64,000 bases of DNA from Spirosoma profusum (GTDB lineage: Bacteria > Bacteroidota > Bacteroidia > Cytophagales > Spirosomataceae): positions 115,729-179,728 of the forward strand of contig NZ_JACWZY010000015.1 in NCBI RefSeq assembly GCF_014699005.1, given 5' to 3'. Positions 9,841 through 17,562 of the stretch are shown piece after piece. Within the stretch, counting starts at the first letter, position 1. Each line of letters starts with the position of its first letter. Under the pieces are notes generated by a model, which made no database searches, was not told where the DNA came from, and saw only the letters and a program-made list of their open reading frames with translations. The position numbers were made by a program, and so were the translations under genes.

Positions 9841-11082
9841 ATGAAAACGAATCTTTTTTCGACGGTAACCGTACTCACAGGCAGTCTGTTGCTGCTGGCT
9901 GTAAGCTGTAAAAACGCCGAGGTAACGCCCGGAGGCACTAGTACGGCAGATAATTTGCGTGTTTCAGCGCCATTCGCCAATCAAACTACGCAATTCGCGT
10001 TCGATCTCGCCAAGCGTGTAAGCGCTAAAGAAGGGAATGCCAAAAACGTATTTATTTCACCACTCAGCCTTCACATCGCACTGGGTATGGTACTGAACGG
10101 AGCCAATGGTCAAACGGCGCAGGAAATCCAGAAAACGCTCAAACTGGACGCGCAGACGCTGGCCGAGGCCAATCAGACGTATCAGAATCTGATGGAAAAC
10201 CTGCCCGGCGTCGACCCAAAAGTGACTCTGAATCTGGCTAATTCCGTCTGGTATCGCAATACGTATCCGGTATCTACTACGTATCAGGATTTACTGAAGC
10301 AGTCGTTTAAAGCTGAGGTAGCGGCCAAGGATTTCAATAATACGTCCACAGTTGGTGACATCAACTCTTGGGCGAGCCAGAAAACGAACGGCAAAATCCC
10401 GAAAGTGATCGACAGAATCGATCCGGATAACGTACTGTTTCTCCTAAACGCCCTGTATTTCAAGGGCGATTGGAAATCGCAGTTCGATCCGGCAGCTACC
10501 GTCGATTCGCCGTTTAAACTGGCTTCGGGTGGTCAGACAACGGTGAAAATGATGCGTCAGAACATGACCATGCGCCGGGCCTTCCGCCCTACGTATGGCG
10601 CTTTCGAACTGCCTTATGGCTCTGATAAGTATGCCATGACCGTGTTACTGCCCGGTGAAAATTCATCGGCCGACGCTCTGCTGACCAGCTTCACCGAAGC
10701 CGATTGGACGCAACTGCAAAAAGATATGACTGAAGCCTCCGTCGATTTTGGCTTACCAAAGTTCACGATGGAATATGAAATCGTTCTGAACGACGTATTA
10801 CAGGCAATGGGCATGCCGACTGCTTTCACCGACGGTGCTGATTTCAGTAAAATAAGCACGGCTACCGGTCTGAAACTTAGCTTCGTGAAGCAGAATACAT
10901 TCGTTGCTGTCGACGAAAAAGGAACCGAAGCTGCGGCTGTTACGAGCGTGGGTGTTTCTGTTACGTCGCTGCCTATGCCTACGTTATGTAACCGCCCGTT
11001 TGTGTTTGTCATTCACGAGAAAACATCAGGTACCGTTTTGTTTGTCGGAAAAATTGCAGATCCGACGGTGGTGAAGAAGTAA
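9841..11082 (+). CDS. Serpin-family lipoprotein (serine/cysteine protease inhibitor)
   Basis: 413 residues, close to the usual serpin length plus a lipoprotein signal. The lipobox LLAVSC places the acylated Cys near residue 23. The serpin fold is clear from NVFISPLSLHIALGMVLNGA near the N-terminus and NRPFVFVIHEKTSGTVLFVG at the C-terminus. The hinge of the reactive loop (KGTEAAAVT, residues 360-368) has Gly, Thr and small residues at the positions that allow loop insertion, so an inhibitory serpin is likely. Counting 15 residues from the hinge Gly puts P1 near Thr375, with Ser and Leu following. It lies in the lipoprotein run downstream of the ECF sigma gene. It probably protects the cell surface against exogenous or own secreted proteases; the target is unknown. 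Confidence 0.93.
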   Translation: MKTNLFSTVTVLTGSLLLLAVSCKNAEVTPGGTSTADNLRVSAPFANQTTQFAFDLAKRVSAKEGNAKNVFISPLSLHIALGMVLNGANGQTAQEIQKTLKLDAQTLAEANQTYQNLMENLPGVDPKVTLNLANSVWYRNTYPVSTTYQDLLKQSFKAEVAAKDFNNTSTVGDINSWASQKTNGKIPKVIDRIDPDNVLFLLNALYFKGDWKSQFDPAATVDSPFKLASGGQTTVKMMRQNMTMRRAFRPTYGAFELPYGSDKYAMTVLLPGENSSADALLTSFTEADWTQLQKDMTEASVDFGLPKFTMEYEIVLNDVLQAMGMPTAFTDGADFSKISTATGLKLSFVKQNTFVAVDEKGTEAAAVTSVGVSVTSLPMPTLCNRPFVFVIHEKTSGTVLFVGKIADPTVVKK

Positions 11083-11085
11083 TTA

Positions 11086-11118
11086 TTTTGTCATGGTGAC
11101 GAAGGAAGCATGACAAAA
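11086..11118. repeat. Family A palindromic repeat, internally shortened copy
   Basis: The outer arms TTTTGTCATG (11086-11095) and CATGACAAAA (11109-11118) pair over 10 bases; the central part of the long copies is missing. It begins just after the serpin stop codon and may serve as its terminator hairpin. Confidence 0.7.
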
Positions 11119-11148
11119 ATGGCTTGATAATTAGGGCAATAGAAATTT

Positions 11149-11198
11149 GGCAAGAAGGTTGTTTGCTATAAAATCAACCTTCAACCATTCAACCTTCA
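11149..11198. repeat. Low-complexity inverted repeat (AAGGTTG / CAACCTT)
   Basis: A single GAAGGTTG faces a tandem CAACCTTCAACCATTCAACCTTC tract of roughly seven-base units, giving alternative hairpins. A separate 7-base inverted repeat (AGTTGTA at 11203-11209, TACAACT at 11214-11220) follows, 30 bases before the next start codon, and could be an operator. Confidence 0.4.
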
Positions 11199-11249
11199 GA
11201 GTAGTTGTACTTTTACAACTCCAACTATTTGCCATAAACTATAAAAGTC

Positions 11250-11705
11250 ATGAAATCTTTAAGAAACGTATTGTTAACAGCTCTTTCATTGTTTAGCCTG
11301 CTCGTGTTTACGCAGTGCAGCAAAAAGGACAATGAATTATCCCCGAAAATTGCCAGCCTGATTGGTAACTGGCAACTGGCGGAACCGAATTCGTCCTATG
11401 AAGTAAATCTGAATTTTACGCTGGACGAGAAAAATCCGCCGAACGACGTAACACCCCTGTTTGGCGGTGGCCGTTCGTCTGTCAATGAATACAATGCGCG
11501 TTTTTTCGCTACGGTCGATGGTATGATGGTCGTCGACCCTATTGGCTCTACCAAAGTAGCGGGCGAACCGGCGGCCATGCAGTTTGAGCAGACGTATTAC
11601 ACGAACCTGAGAGCGGTTGTCCGTTACGAACTGACTTCCGACCAGCTCAAGCTATCGTATGGTGGCGACAAACCGGGCACACTAGTTTATAAACGAGTGA
11701 AATAA
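11250..11705 (+). CDS. Small lipocalin/META-like lipoprotein
   Basis: 151 residues. A type II signal peptide ends in VFTQC (Cys about residue 23), followed by the SKKDNE spacer typical of Bacteroidota surface lipoproteins. The mature domain opens with LIGNWQLAEP, the 'GxW' strand of lipocalin-like and META (HslJ-like) domains, and closes with a beta strand (GTLVYKRVK). About 125 mature residues suit a single small beta barrel. It is followed after two bases by another lipoprotein with the same GEW/GNW opening, so the two may be diverged paralogues. The ligand and role are unknown. Confidence 0.7.
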   Translation: MKSLRNVLLTALSLFSLLVFTQCSKKDNELSPKIASLIGNWQLAEPNSSYEVNLNFTLDEKNPPNDVTPLFGGGRSSVNEYNARFFATVDGMMVVDPIGSTKVAGEPAAMQFEQTYYTNLRAVVRYELTSDQLKLSYGGDKPGTLVYKRVK

Positions 11706-11707
11706 CC

Positions 11708-12133
11708 ATGAAAGCGTACCGTCTGGCTTCCTGCAGTCTTTTGTTAATCCTGCTGGTTTTCGGTTGTGAGCGACCTATGTGCGGCTGCGTAAATCCCCCT
11801 CTTCCATTTGAAGGTGAGTGGAAGCTAGTTAGTATTACGTACCCCATGACGAATAAAACCGTTACAGCAGCCGAGGCCGGTTACACTGAAAAACTCACAT
11901 TTACGGGTTCTGGTACGTTTCTTCAGGTACGTAACGGCGTTGCTAAACCAGGTACGCCTTATACAGTAACGCCAACAGGCACTAGCGGTACCGAAGGTAT
12001 TTTTCATTACTCAAACGATTTGACGGAGCAGCCCTTCCGAATTGTGTATAATACGTTGTTGTATTTATCGGAACGTACCCCTAAAGGAGCCACGATTGCC
12101 GATGGAGCAACGTATCAATATCAACGACCATAA
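11708..12133 (+). CDS. Small lipocalin/META-like lipoprotein, likely paralogue of its upstream neighbour
   Basis: 141 residues. The lipobox LLVFGC gives an acylated Cys near residue 20, followed by an unusual Cys cluster (CERPMCGC). The mature domain begins PFEGEWKLVSITY, the conserved Gly-x-Trp opening of lipocalin-like small lipoproteins, and continues as beta strands (EKLTFTGSGTFLQV). The gene starts two bases after the preceding lipoprotein stop, so the pair is co-transcribed. A strong intrinsic terminator follows 28 bases after its stop codon, closing this transcription unit. Function unknown; lipid or small-molecule binding is possible from the fold class only. Confidence 0.7.
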   Translation: MKAYRLASCSLLLILLVFGCERPMCGCVNPPLPFEGEWKLVSITYPMTNKTVTAAEAGYTEKLTFTGSGTFLQVRNGVAKPGTPYTVTPTGTSGTEGIFHYSNDLTEQPFRIVYNTLLYLSERTPKGATIADGATYQYQRP

Positions 12134-12160
12134 TTGCTTAACTTTTTGTGTAAGATTAAC

Positions 12161-12200
12161 ATTACCCGGCCGTAGTCAAGACAGCCGGGTAATTTTTTTT
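12161..12200 (+). terminator. Intrinsic terminator after the lipoprotein pair
   Basis: A perfect 10-base stem (ATTACCCGGC at 12161-12170 with 12184-12193) is followed by eight T residues. It separates the lipoprotein pair from the LVIVD-repeat gene. Confidence 0.9.
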
Positions 12201-12264
12201 GGGTCATTTCCAACGCTTTTGCTACGTCCAGAGTCTTGCTTTTATAACCTCACCTTTTGACGCT

Positions 12265-13551
12265 ATGAAAGCAAATCGTTTACTTTTTCTGCTGCTTGCT
12301 CCCCTTTTCTGGCAAACTGGTTGCACTGACCGTTGCGAAGAAACACGCACATTTCGGCGGTACACGCCCGTTACGTTAACCCTGACTCAAGTTCGTGAAG
12401 GCGTTCGGGTTGAAGAGCCGCGCGAGTTGAAACAGCCCGGAAAAATTTACACCAAAAGTGGCTACCTGTTCATCAATGAACTGAAAGAGGGCATTCACCT
12501 CATTGATAACCGCGACCCATCGGCCCCCAAACAGATTGCTTTTTTGCGGATTCCGGGCAATGGCGATATGGCTGTCCGTGATAACATTTTGTATGCCGAC
12601 AGCTACATGGATCTGGTGGCCTTCGACATCACTAATCCAGCTCAACCCCGCGAGGTGAACCGAGTTCAGTCGGTCTTTACAAATGGTCAGTTTGACGGTG
12701 GCTGGTGGAATGTAAACGCCCAAACACTGACCCTCAGCGACCAGCGTGTCGACTACGTAACGGAGACCCGAAAAACTGACTGCGACGCAGCGGGTTCGTC
12801 GAACTGGGCAAGTTGCCCGACCTGCATGGTCGACATAGGGTTTGCTTCAGCAGCCTTTGATTCCAAAACAGCACCGAGCAGCAATGGCACAGCCGGTTCG
12901 ATGGCTCGATTTGCGCTTTATAACAACTTTCTGTACACGGTCAGTCAGTCGGATATGCAGTTGTTCAATATTCAGAATGCAGCCAATCCGAAGCAAAGCA
13001 GCCGTGTGAATTTGGGTTCGGGTATTGAAACTATTTTCCCCTACAAAGACAAGTTGTTCATCGGCTCTCAAACCGGGATGCATATTTACGACAATTCAAA
13101 TCCGGCCAATCCAACCCGCCTTGCTACGTTCCAGCACGCCCGCGTCTGCGATCCGGTGGCGGTGAACGGCGATATTGCCTACGTAACGCTACGTAATGGT
13201 ACGCAGTGTGGCGGCTATACCAACCAGCTCGACGTAGTGGATATCAGCAGTTTAACGGCTCCCCGGCTGATAAAAAGCTATCCGATGGCGAATCCACACG
13301 GTTTGGGCGTCGATTTCCCAACATTGTTCATCTGCGAAGGAAAGCATGGTTTGAAAACGTTTGATGCTACGTCGGCCATCGATATTAAGCAGATGGAACA
13401 TTTGGCCGGACAGGACGCCTACGATGTAATCCCGCTGAATAAGACCCTGTTGATGATCGGCAAAGATGGTCTTTACCAGTTCGACTACACGAACCCTGCC
13501 CGATTACGCCAGCTTAGTAAAATTATGGTCAGTCGGCCATATGCCTATTAA
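12265..13551 (+). CDS. LVIVD-repeat surface lipoprotein (beta-propeller-like)
   Basis: The ATG at 12265 was chosen because it gives a clean lipoprotein signal (APLFWQTGC, Cys near residue 20); an in-frame ATG at 12199 would precede it with non-signal sequence. The 428-residue product carries repeated strands of LVIVD type, such as GYLFINELKEGIHLIDN, NILYADSYMDLVAFDI, FLYTVSQSDMQLFNI and KLFIGSQTGMHIYDN, spaced 45-60 residues apart. LVIVD repeats build a propeller-like surface protein. A Cys-rich insert (DCDAAGSSNWASCPTCMVD) lies near the middle and may be disulfide-bonded. The next gene, a barrel protein, starts 13 bases downstream, suggesting a surface pair. Ligand unknown. Confidence 0.85.
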   Translation: MKANRLLFLLLAPLFWQTGCTDRCEETRTFRRYTPVTLTLTQVREGVRVEEPRELKQPGKIYTKSGYLFINELKEGIHLIDNRDPSAPKQIAFLRIPGNGDMAVRDNILYADSYMDLVAFDITNPAQPREVNRVQSVFTNGQFDGGWWNVNAQTLTLSDQRVDYVTETRKTDCDAAGSSNWASCPTCMVDIGFASAAFDSKTAPSSNGTAGSMARFALYNNFLYTVSQSDMQLFNIQNAANPKQSSRVNLGSGIETIFPYKDKLFIGSQTGMHIYDNSNPANPTRLATFQHARVCDPVAVNGDIAYVTLRNGTQCGGYTNQLDVVDISSLTAPRLIKSYPMANPHGLGVDFPTLFICEGKHGLKTFDATSAIDIKQMEHLAGQDAYDVIPLNKTLLMIGKDGLYQFDYTNPARLRQLSKIMVSRPYAY

Positions 13552-13564
13552 ACCGCCCTACGTA

Positions 13565-14143
13565 ATGAGAACTATACTACTCATTTTTAGCTGGCTGGTT
13601 CCTGCGCTGGCACTAGGGCAAACGGCTCCATTTAAGCCTGTATTCACCAACATGACCGAAATAGGCGCTTTGTTCGGACAAGTGAAGTTTGGCACGCAGG
13701 GCATGGAAACAGTATCGAAACGGGTTAATCTCACCGCACAGACGTTCAACGGGGTCCTGCTGAATCCACGATTGGCCGTTGGGGCTACGGTTGGTGTCGA
13801 CTGGTACAATGCCGCCCTACTGACGCCTATTTGCGCCGGTGCCCGCTACGATCTGGCACGACCCAATGATAAAAATCTTCGTATTTTTGCCAGTTTGGAT
13901 ACGGGCTGGGGATTCAGTTGGCTCAACGAAGATGCAGCGGGTTATAAAACGTCGGGGGGCTGGGTTATTTCGCCGGGAATTGGCTTCCGGATTGGAAACG
14001 TATCGAATTCTAATTTCGTCATGGCGCTAAGTTATAAGCGACAGGAAGCCGAAGCTGATAAACCCTTGTTTTCAAACGAATTAGCCAAACACGAAACACG
14101 TGTTTACAATCGTATAGCTATTCGATTAGGGGTTAGTTTTTGA
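13565..14143 (+). CDS. Outer-membrane beta-barrel-like protein
   Basis: The ATG at 13565 is chosen because it opens a standard signal peptide (MRTILLIFSWLVPALALG, cleavage before Gln-Thr, about residue 20) and avoids overlap with the preceding gene. The 192-residue product has alternating amphipathic strands (RLAVGATVGVDWY, IFASLDTGWGFSW, GWVISPGIGFRIG) and ends with RLGVSF, whose terminal Phe fits a signal for the BAM assembly machinery. It is probably a small eight- to ten-stranded barrel. It is paired with the LVIVD lipoprotein upstream. Function unknown. Confidence 0.75.
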   Translation: MRTILLIFSWLVPALALGQTAPFKPVFTNMTEIGALFGQVKFGTQGMETVSKRVNLTAQTFNGVLLNPRLAVGATVGVDWYNAALLTPICAGARYDLARPNDKNLRIFASLDTGWGFSWLNEDAAGYKTSGGWVISPGIGFRIGNVSNSNFVMALSYKRQEAEADKPLFSNELAKHETRVYNRIAIRLGVSF

Positions 14144-14509
14144 TTAAAAACTTTCTAAATAGATCGGTCATGTTCTAAAACTCCTAACAATTCATATGGC
14201 GTCGGGTTATCTTATCGATTACACGCTGAAAATGCCATCGAAATGGATCATTGACCCTTCATCTGAACTAGCCAGATTATCCCTTGAAAGCATTTTTATA
14301 ACAGAAGCTTCATAAAAAATTTACGCGTAACATGTCACCTTTTCTAGTGCAGTACAGTCTCAACGTGGCTGATCTGGTTTAGTCAATTCAACCGTTCAAT
14401 AAGTGGACAGTAGCATATGCAGAACGTCACTATAACTTGGTGCAGATTTAATCAGAATTCTGATTCAGCACATGCATATCTACACTTTTTAGTAAGTAAA
14501 ACAACCGTT
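14144..14509. other. Gene-poor spacer of about 365 bases
   Basis: No RNA gene or convincing repeat was found. A 38-codon reading frame with an ATG at 14196 (MASGYLIDYTLKMPSKW at its start, stop at 14310-14312) has coding-like composition but no recognised relative and no clear ribosome-binding site. It could be a remnant of a larger gene or a chance frame. Confidence 0.4.
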
Positions 14510-14707
14510 ATGAAAAAGATTATGATGGCCCTTATTGGTATTTCACTTTTTGTGGCATGCTATTACCACAAATGCAGGCAGGCCGAGTATATGGCCGCCC
14601 GAAATGCCGAGGTAAGTACTGTTTCCGTTGTGTCTCCCCTGAGCGTTCCCGTTAATTCGCGTCCAACATTTGCATTTAGTATAGGTAGTACTGGCTGGAG
14701 GAAGTAG
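14510..14707 (+). CDS. Small lipoprotein-like peptide, unknown
   Basis: 65 residues from the ATG at 14510, preferred over an in-frame ATG at 14417 because it directly starts a signal sequence (MKKIMMALIGISLFVAC) with a lipobox-like FVAC. The mature part is short (YYHKCRQAEYMAARN, then a Ser/Val-rich tail) and has no recognised domain. A bidirectional terminator follows the stop codon after about 47 bases. It may be a short lysis- or entericidin-like lipopeptide, or a degraded gene. Confidence 0.5.
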   Translation: MKKIMMALIGISLFVACYYHKCRQAEYMAARNAEVSTVSVVSPLSVPVNSRPTFAFSIGSTGWRK

Positions 14708-14754
14708 TTACTGAATCTGTTGAAGCTAGGTTTCCTAATCTGATTGACTAGAAC

Positions 14755-14787
14755 AAAAAATCCCCAGCCATGGCCGGGGATTTTTTT
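14755..14787. terminator. Bidirectional intrinsic terminator
   Basis: A GC-rich stem around CCATGG (AATCCCC pairing with GGGGATT) is flanked by six A residues on the left and seven T residues on the right, so it can terminate both the small lipopeptide gene (plus) and typA (minus). Confidence 0.9.
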
Positions 14788-14807
14788 ATGAATAGCATGG
14801 CGAATTT

Positions 14808-16622
14808 TTAAGCCATAGCAAATTTATTTTCATTACGTTTCCGCTCGTTCTCATCGAGGAAAATCTTCCGCATCCGGATCGACTTGGGCGTTACTTCCAG
14901 ATATTCATCTTTCTGAATATACTCCATCGATTCTTCGAGTGAGAAACTGATTTTCGGCGCAATCTTCACGTTGTCATCCGAACCTGACGCACGCATGTTC
15001 GTCAGTTTTTTGGCTGTCTGAACATTCACCACGATATCGTTCTGACGATTGTGTTCGCCGATAACCATACCGGTATAAATTTCTTCGCCCGGTTCTACAA
15101 AGAACCGTCCCCGATCCTGCAATTTGTCGATCGAATAAGCTGTTGCCTGACCCGTCGTCATCGAAATCATCGAACCGTTGATACGTTCTGGAATAACTCC
15201 CTTGAACGGCTGATATTCTTTGAAGCGGTGGCTCATTACGGCTTCGCCATACGTAGCAGTCAGTACGTTCGAACGTAAACCAATCAAACCACGCGACGGA
15301 ATTTCGAACTCAAGGTGCTGCAAATCGCCTTTCGGCTCCATAATCAGCAGTTCGCCTTTGCGCTGGGTAGCCAGTTCAATGACTTTACCAGCTGTTTCTT
15401 CCGGTACGTCGACAACCAGCGTTTCGATAGGTTCGAGTTTCTGACCGTCTTCGTCTTCTTTATACAAAACCTGCGGCTGACCTACCTGCAATTCGTAACC
15501 TTCACGACGCATGGTTTCAATCAGTACAGAAAGATGAAGAATACCGCGGCCATACACCAGGAAGCGGTCTTCGCTGTCGGTATTTTCGACACGTAGTGCC
15601 AGGTTTTTCTCGATCTCCTTGTACAACCGGTCGCGTAGGTGACGCGACGTAACGAATTTGCCTTCTTTACCAAAAAACGGCGAGTTGTTAATGGTAAAAA
15701 GCATATTCATTGTCGGTTCATCGACCGAGATACGTGTCAACGCTTCGGGATTGTCGTAATCGGTCAATGTATCACCGATTTCAAAATCTTCCAGACCCGT
15801 TACAGCACAGATGTCTCCGCTACCTACTTCGGTCACTTTCTGTTTGCCTAGACCTTCAAAAGTTTGCAATTCCTTGATACGTACCCGCTTCAGCGTACCG
15901 TCTGCTTTCATCAGGCCCATGCTGGCACCTTCTTTCAGGGTTCCGCGATGCACGCGCCCAATGGCGATACGTCCCACGAACGACGAATAATCGAGCGAGG
16001 TAATCTGCATTTGCGGCAAACCTTCGTTCACCGGTGCTGCCGGAATAGTTTTCACAATCGTATCGAGCAGATACGTAATGTTGTCGGTCGGATGCTGCCA
16101 GTCGGGACCCATCCAGCCTTGTTTCGACGAACCGTAAACCGTTGGGAAATCGAGTTGGTCTTCGGTAGCGCCAATGTTAAACATCAGGTCGAACACTTGC
16201 TCGTGAACCTCGTCGGGGCGGCAGTTTTCTTTGTCGACTTTGTTGATGATCACAATCGGTTTCAGGCCCAGTTGCAGGGCTTTCGTGAGCACGAAGCGGG
16301 TTTGCGGCATGGCACCTTCAAAGGCATCGACCAGCAGACAAACGCCGTCGGCCATTTTCAGTACACGCTCTACTTCTCCCCCGAAATCGCTGTGGCCCGG
16401 CGTATCGATGATATTGATTTTAACATCCTTGTATCGTACCGATACGTTCTTCGACACGATGGTGATACCCCGTTCCCGCTCCAGATCGTTGTTATCCAGA
16501 ATCAGGTCGCCGAATTCCTGATTTTCCCGGAAAATTTTAGAGGCATGAATAATCTTGTCGACCAGGGTAGTTTTGCCGTGGTCGACGTGGGCGATGATTG
16601 CTATATTGCGAATTGATTGCAT
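14808..16622 (-). CDS. typA: Translational GTPase TypA/BipA
   Basis: 604 residues, the standard TypA length. The GTPase domain shows G1 AHVDHGKTTLVDK, the effector-region RERGITI, G3 DTPGHSDFG and G4 NKVD within the first 135 residues. EF-G-like domains follow (beta barrel, then the III and V alpha/beta domains), and the BipA-specific C-terminal domain ends in KRNENKFAMA. TypA binds the ribosome at the EF-G site and assists 50S assembly and growth under stress. It is monocistronic: a TAnnTTTG promoter lies about 120 bases upstream and a terminator lies just after the stop. The leader carries a family B repeat. Confidence 0.98.
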   Translation of the reverse strand: MQSIRNIAIIAHVDHGKTTLVDKIIHASKIFRENQEFGDLILDNNDLERERGITIVSKNVSVRYKDVKINIIDTPGHSDFGGEVERVLKMADGVCLLVDAFEGAMPQTRFVLTKALQLGLKPIVIINKVDKENCRPDEVHEQVFDLMFNIGATEDQLDFPTVYGSSKQGWMGPDWQHPTDNITYLLDTIVKTIPAAPVNEGLPQMQITSLDYSSFVGRIAIGRVHRGTLKEGASMGLMKADGTLKRVRIKELQTFEGLGKQKVTEVGSGDICAVTGLEDFEIGDTLTDYDNPEALTRISVDEPTMNMLFTINNSPFFGKEGKFVTSRHLRDRLYKEIEKNLALRVENTDSEDRFLVYGRGILHLSVLIETMRREGYELQVGQPQVLYKEDEDGQKLEPIETLVVDVPEETAGKVIELATQRKGELLIMEPKGDLQHLEFEIPSRGLIGLRSNVLTATYGEAVMSHRFKEYQPFKGVIPERINGSMISMTTGQATAYSIDKLQDRGRFFVEPGEEIYTGMVIGEHNRQNDIVVNVQTAKKLTNMRASGSDDNVKIAPKISFSLEESMEYIQKDEYLEVTPKSIRMRKIFLDENERKRNENKFAMA

Positions 16623-16627
16623 ATAAA

Positions 16628-16739
16628 TCTGAACCGGGATTTAGCTGATTTTGGATTTTCTGGATTTTGTTTTTTGCTTTTTATAGCGCACAGATTCAAA
16701 TAAAATCAGCTTTATCCCCTAATCCCTTAAATCCAGGTC
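16628..16739. repeat. Dispersed repeat, family B (CTGAACCGGGATTT...), in the typA leader
   Basis: Starts with TCTGAACCGGGATTTAG (16628 onward) and ends with a poorly matched, diverged opposite arm (AAATCAGC ... TAATCCC ... AAATCC). The same opening occurs at 27319 and 34111. It lies in the 5' untranslated region of typA, where the arms could form a long imperfect hairpin. Confidence 0.7.
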
Positions 16740-16740
16740 G

Positions 16741-16748
16741 CAAAGGTA
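16741..16748 (-). promoter_or_regulatory. Promoter -7 box (TACCTTTG) for typA
   Basis: On the minus strand this reads TACCTTTG, a perfect match to the Bacteroidota -7 consensus TAnnTTTG. The typA leader would be about 110 bases. No clear -33 TTG was defined. Confidence 0.6.
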
Positions 16749-16792
16749 CGAAATTTTACACTGAAACACAGATTTTTACAACTAATAAAACG

Positions 16793-16816
16793 AAAAAAGG
16801 CCCGTATGAGGGCCTT
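16793..16816 (-). terminator. Intrinsic terminator of the small basic peptide gene
   Basis: On the minus strand AAGGCCC pairs with GGGCCTT around a six-base loop and is followed by a run of T residues. It lies 34 bases after the stop codon of the gene ending at 16850. Confidence 0.85.
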
Positions 16817-16849
16817 ACTCTGATATAAATACAATTTCTTAACAGTTGC

Positions 16850-17056
16850 TTAATGATTTGGGCAGCCGCAAGGGTTTTTCTTCCGAAAAAGACCGGTGTT
16901 GAATAGGCCTCCGCGCTTAGGTTTGTAACCCTTACGCTTGCGTTTAAAGATGGTTGTTTCAGTGGGCGCAGCCGAGGAAGATGCCATCGTTTCCAACGGA
17001 ATCTCAACCAGCACCAGCGACGCAGCTAGCATCAGAATTACTTTTGTCTTTTTCAT
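16850..17056 (-). CDS. Small basic exported peptide with a Cys-rich tail
   Basis: The ATG at 17056 gives 68 residues; an in-frame ATG at 17074 would add six. Residues 1-25 form a signal peptide (MKKTKVILMLAASLVLVEI). The mature part is short and very basic (FKRKRKGYKPKRGGLF) and ends in KKNPCGCPNH, a compact Cys-x-Cys-x-x-His tail that could bind metal. I do not recognise a named family. The peptide has its own terminator. Its charge suggests binding to an anionic partner such as cell-envelope polymer or nucleic acid; this is inference only. Confidence 0.65.
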   Translation of the reverse strand: MKKTKVILMLAASLVLVEIPLETMASSSAAPTETTIFKRKRKGYKPKRGGLFNTGLFRKKNPCGCPNH

Positions 17057-17133
17057 GTCATCAACCCGTTTCAAACGTAACGCTAAATTAGTGATATTAG
17101 TCCATACGCCAGACGCAATTTTTTGAGTTTCTG

Positions 17134-17538
17134 ATGATGCAGGACGCTGATTATCTGTTTGTCTACGGTACGTTACGTGCCTCGTTCCAAAATCCGTTCG
17201 CCCAATATCTTCGGCAATACAGCCGATACGTTGGTGAAGGAATTTTTTCAGGACAACTTTTCGATATCGGTACGTATCCGGGGGCTATTTATCAACCTGA
17301 TAGCAGCAGTTTTGTTCGGGGCGATGTTTATGACATTAGCCAGCATAAGTCCGAACTGTTGCTACGTCTGGATGAATATGAAGGTATTGGTGCTACGTTC
17401 GCGCAACCTCAGGAGTACGTTCGGGAAATCATAACCGCTGATTGTGTAGGCGAAACGCTACGTTGCTGGATTTACCTATATAATTTTCCTGTCGACGGAA
17501 AGCGCTTGATCGGGTCCGGTGATTATGAGAGTCGTTGA
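17134..17538 (+). CDS. Gamma-glutamylcyclotransferase-fold (AIG2-like) protein
   Basis: 134 residues. The substrate-loop motif FVYGTLR lies at residues 9-15, and the candidate catalytic Glu is in the RLDEYEG segment around residue 82; both are hallmarks of the GGCT/AIG2 fold. Strand GDVYDI and the final YLYNFPVDGKRLIGSGDY also match small family members. Such enzymes cyclise gamma-glutamyl amines to release 5-oxoproline; many small bacterial members have uncertain substrates. Two ATGs (17134, 17137) are possible starts. The following gene is convergent. Confidence 0.88.
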   Translation: MMQDADYLFVYGTLRASFQNPFAQYLRQYSRYVGEGIFSGQLFDIGTYPGAIYQPDSSSFVRGDVYDISQHKSELLLRLDEYEGIGATFAQPQEYVREIITADCVGETLRCWIYLYNFPVDGKRLIGSGDYESR

Positions 17539-17562
17539 TCTCTGCGCATCTCTGCGTAACAA

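Noticed and set aside
14196..14312. 38-codon frame in the 14.1-14.5 kb spacer
   Set aside because: Too short and without homology or clear ribosome-binding site to call as a gene; recorded in the spacer entry.
15864..16616. 250-codon open frame antisense to typA
   Set aside because: It is a shadow of typA, whose motifs and length are complete; the translation has no domain and no plausible ribosome-binding site.
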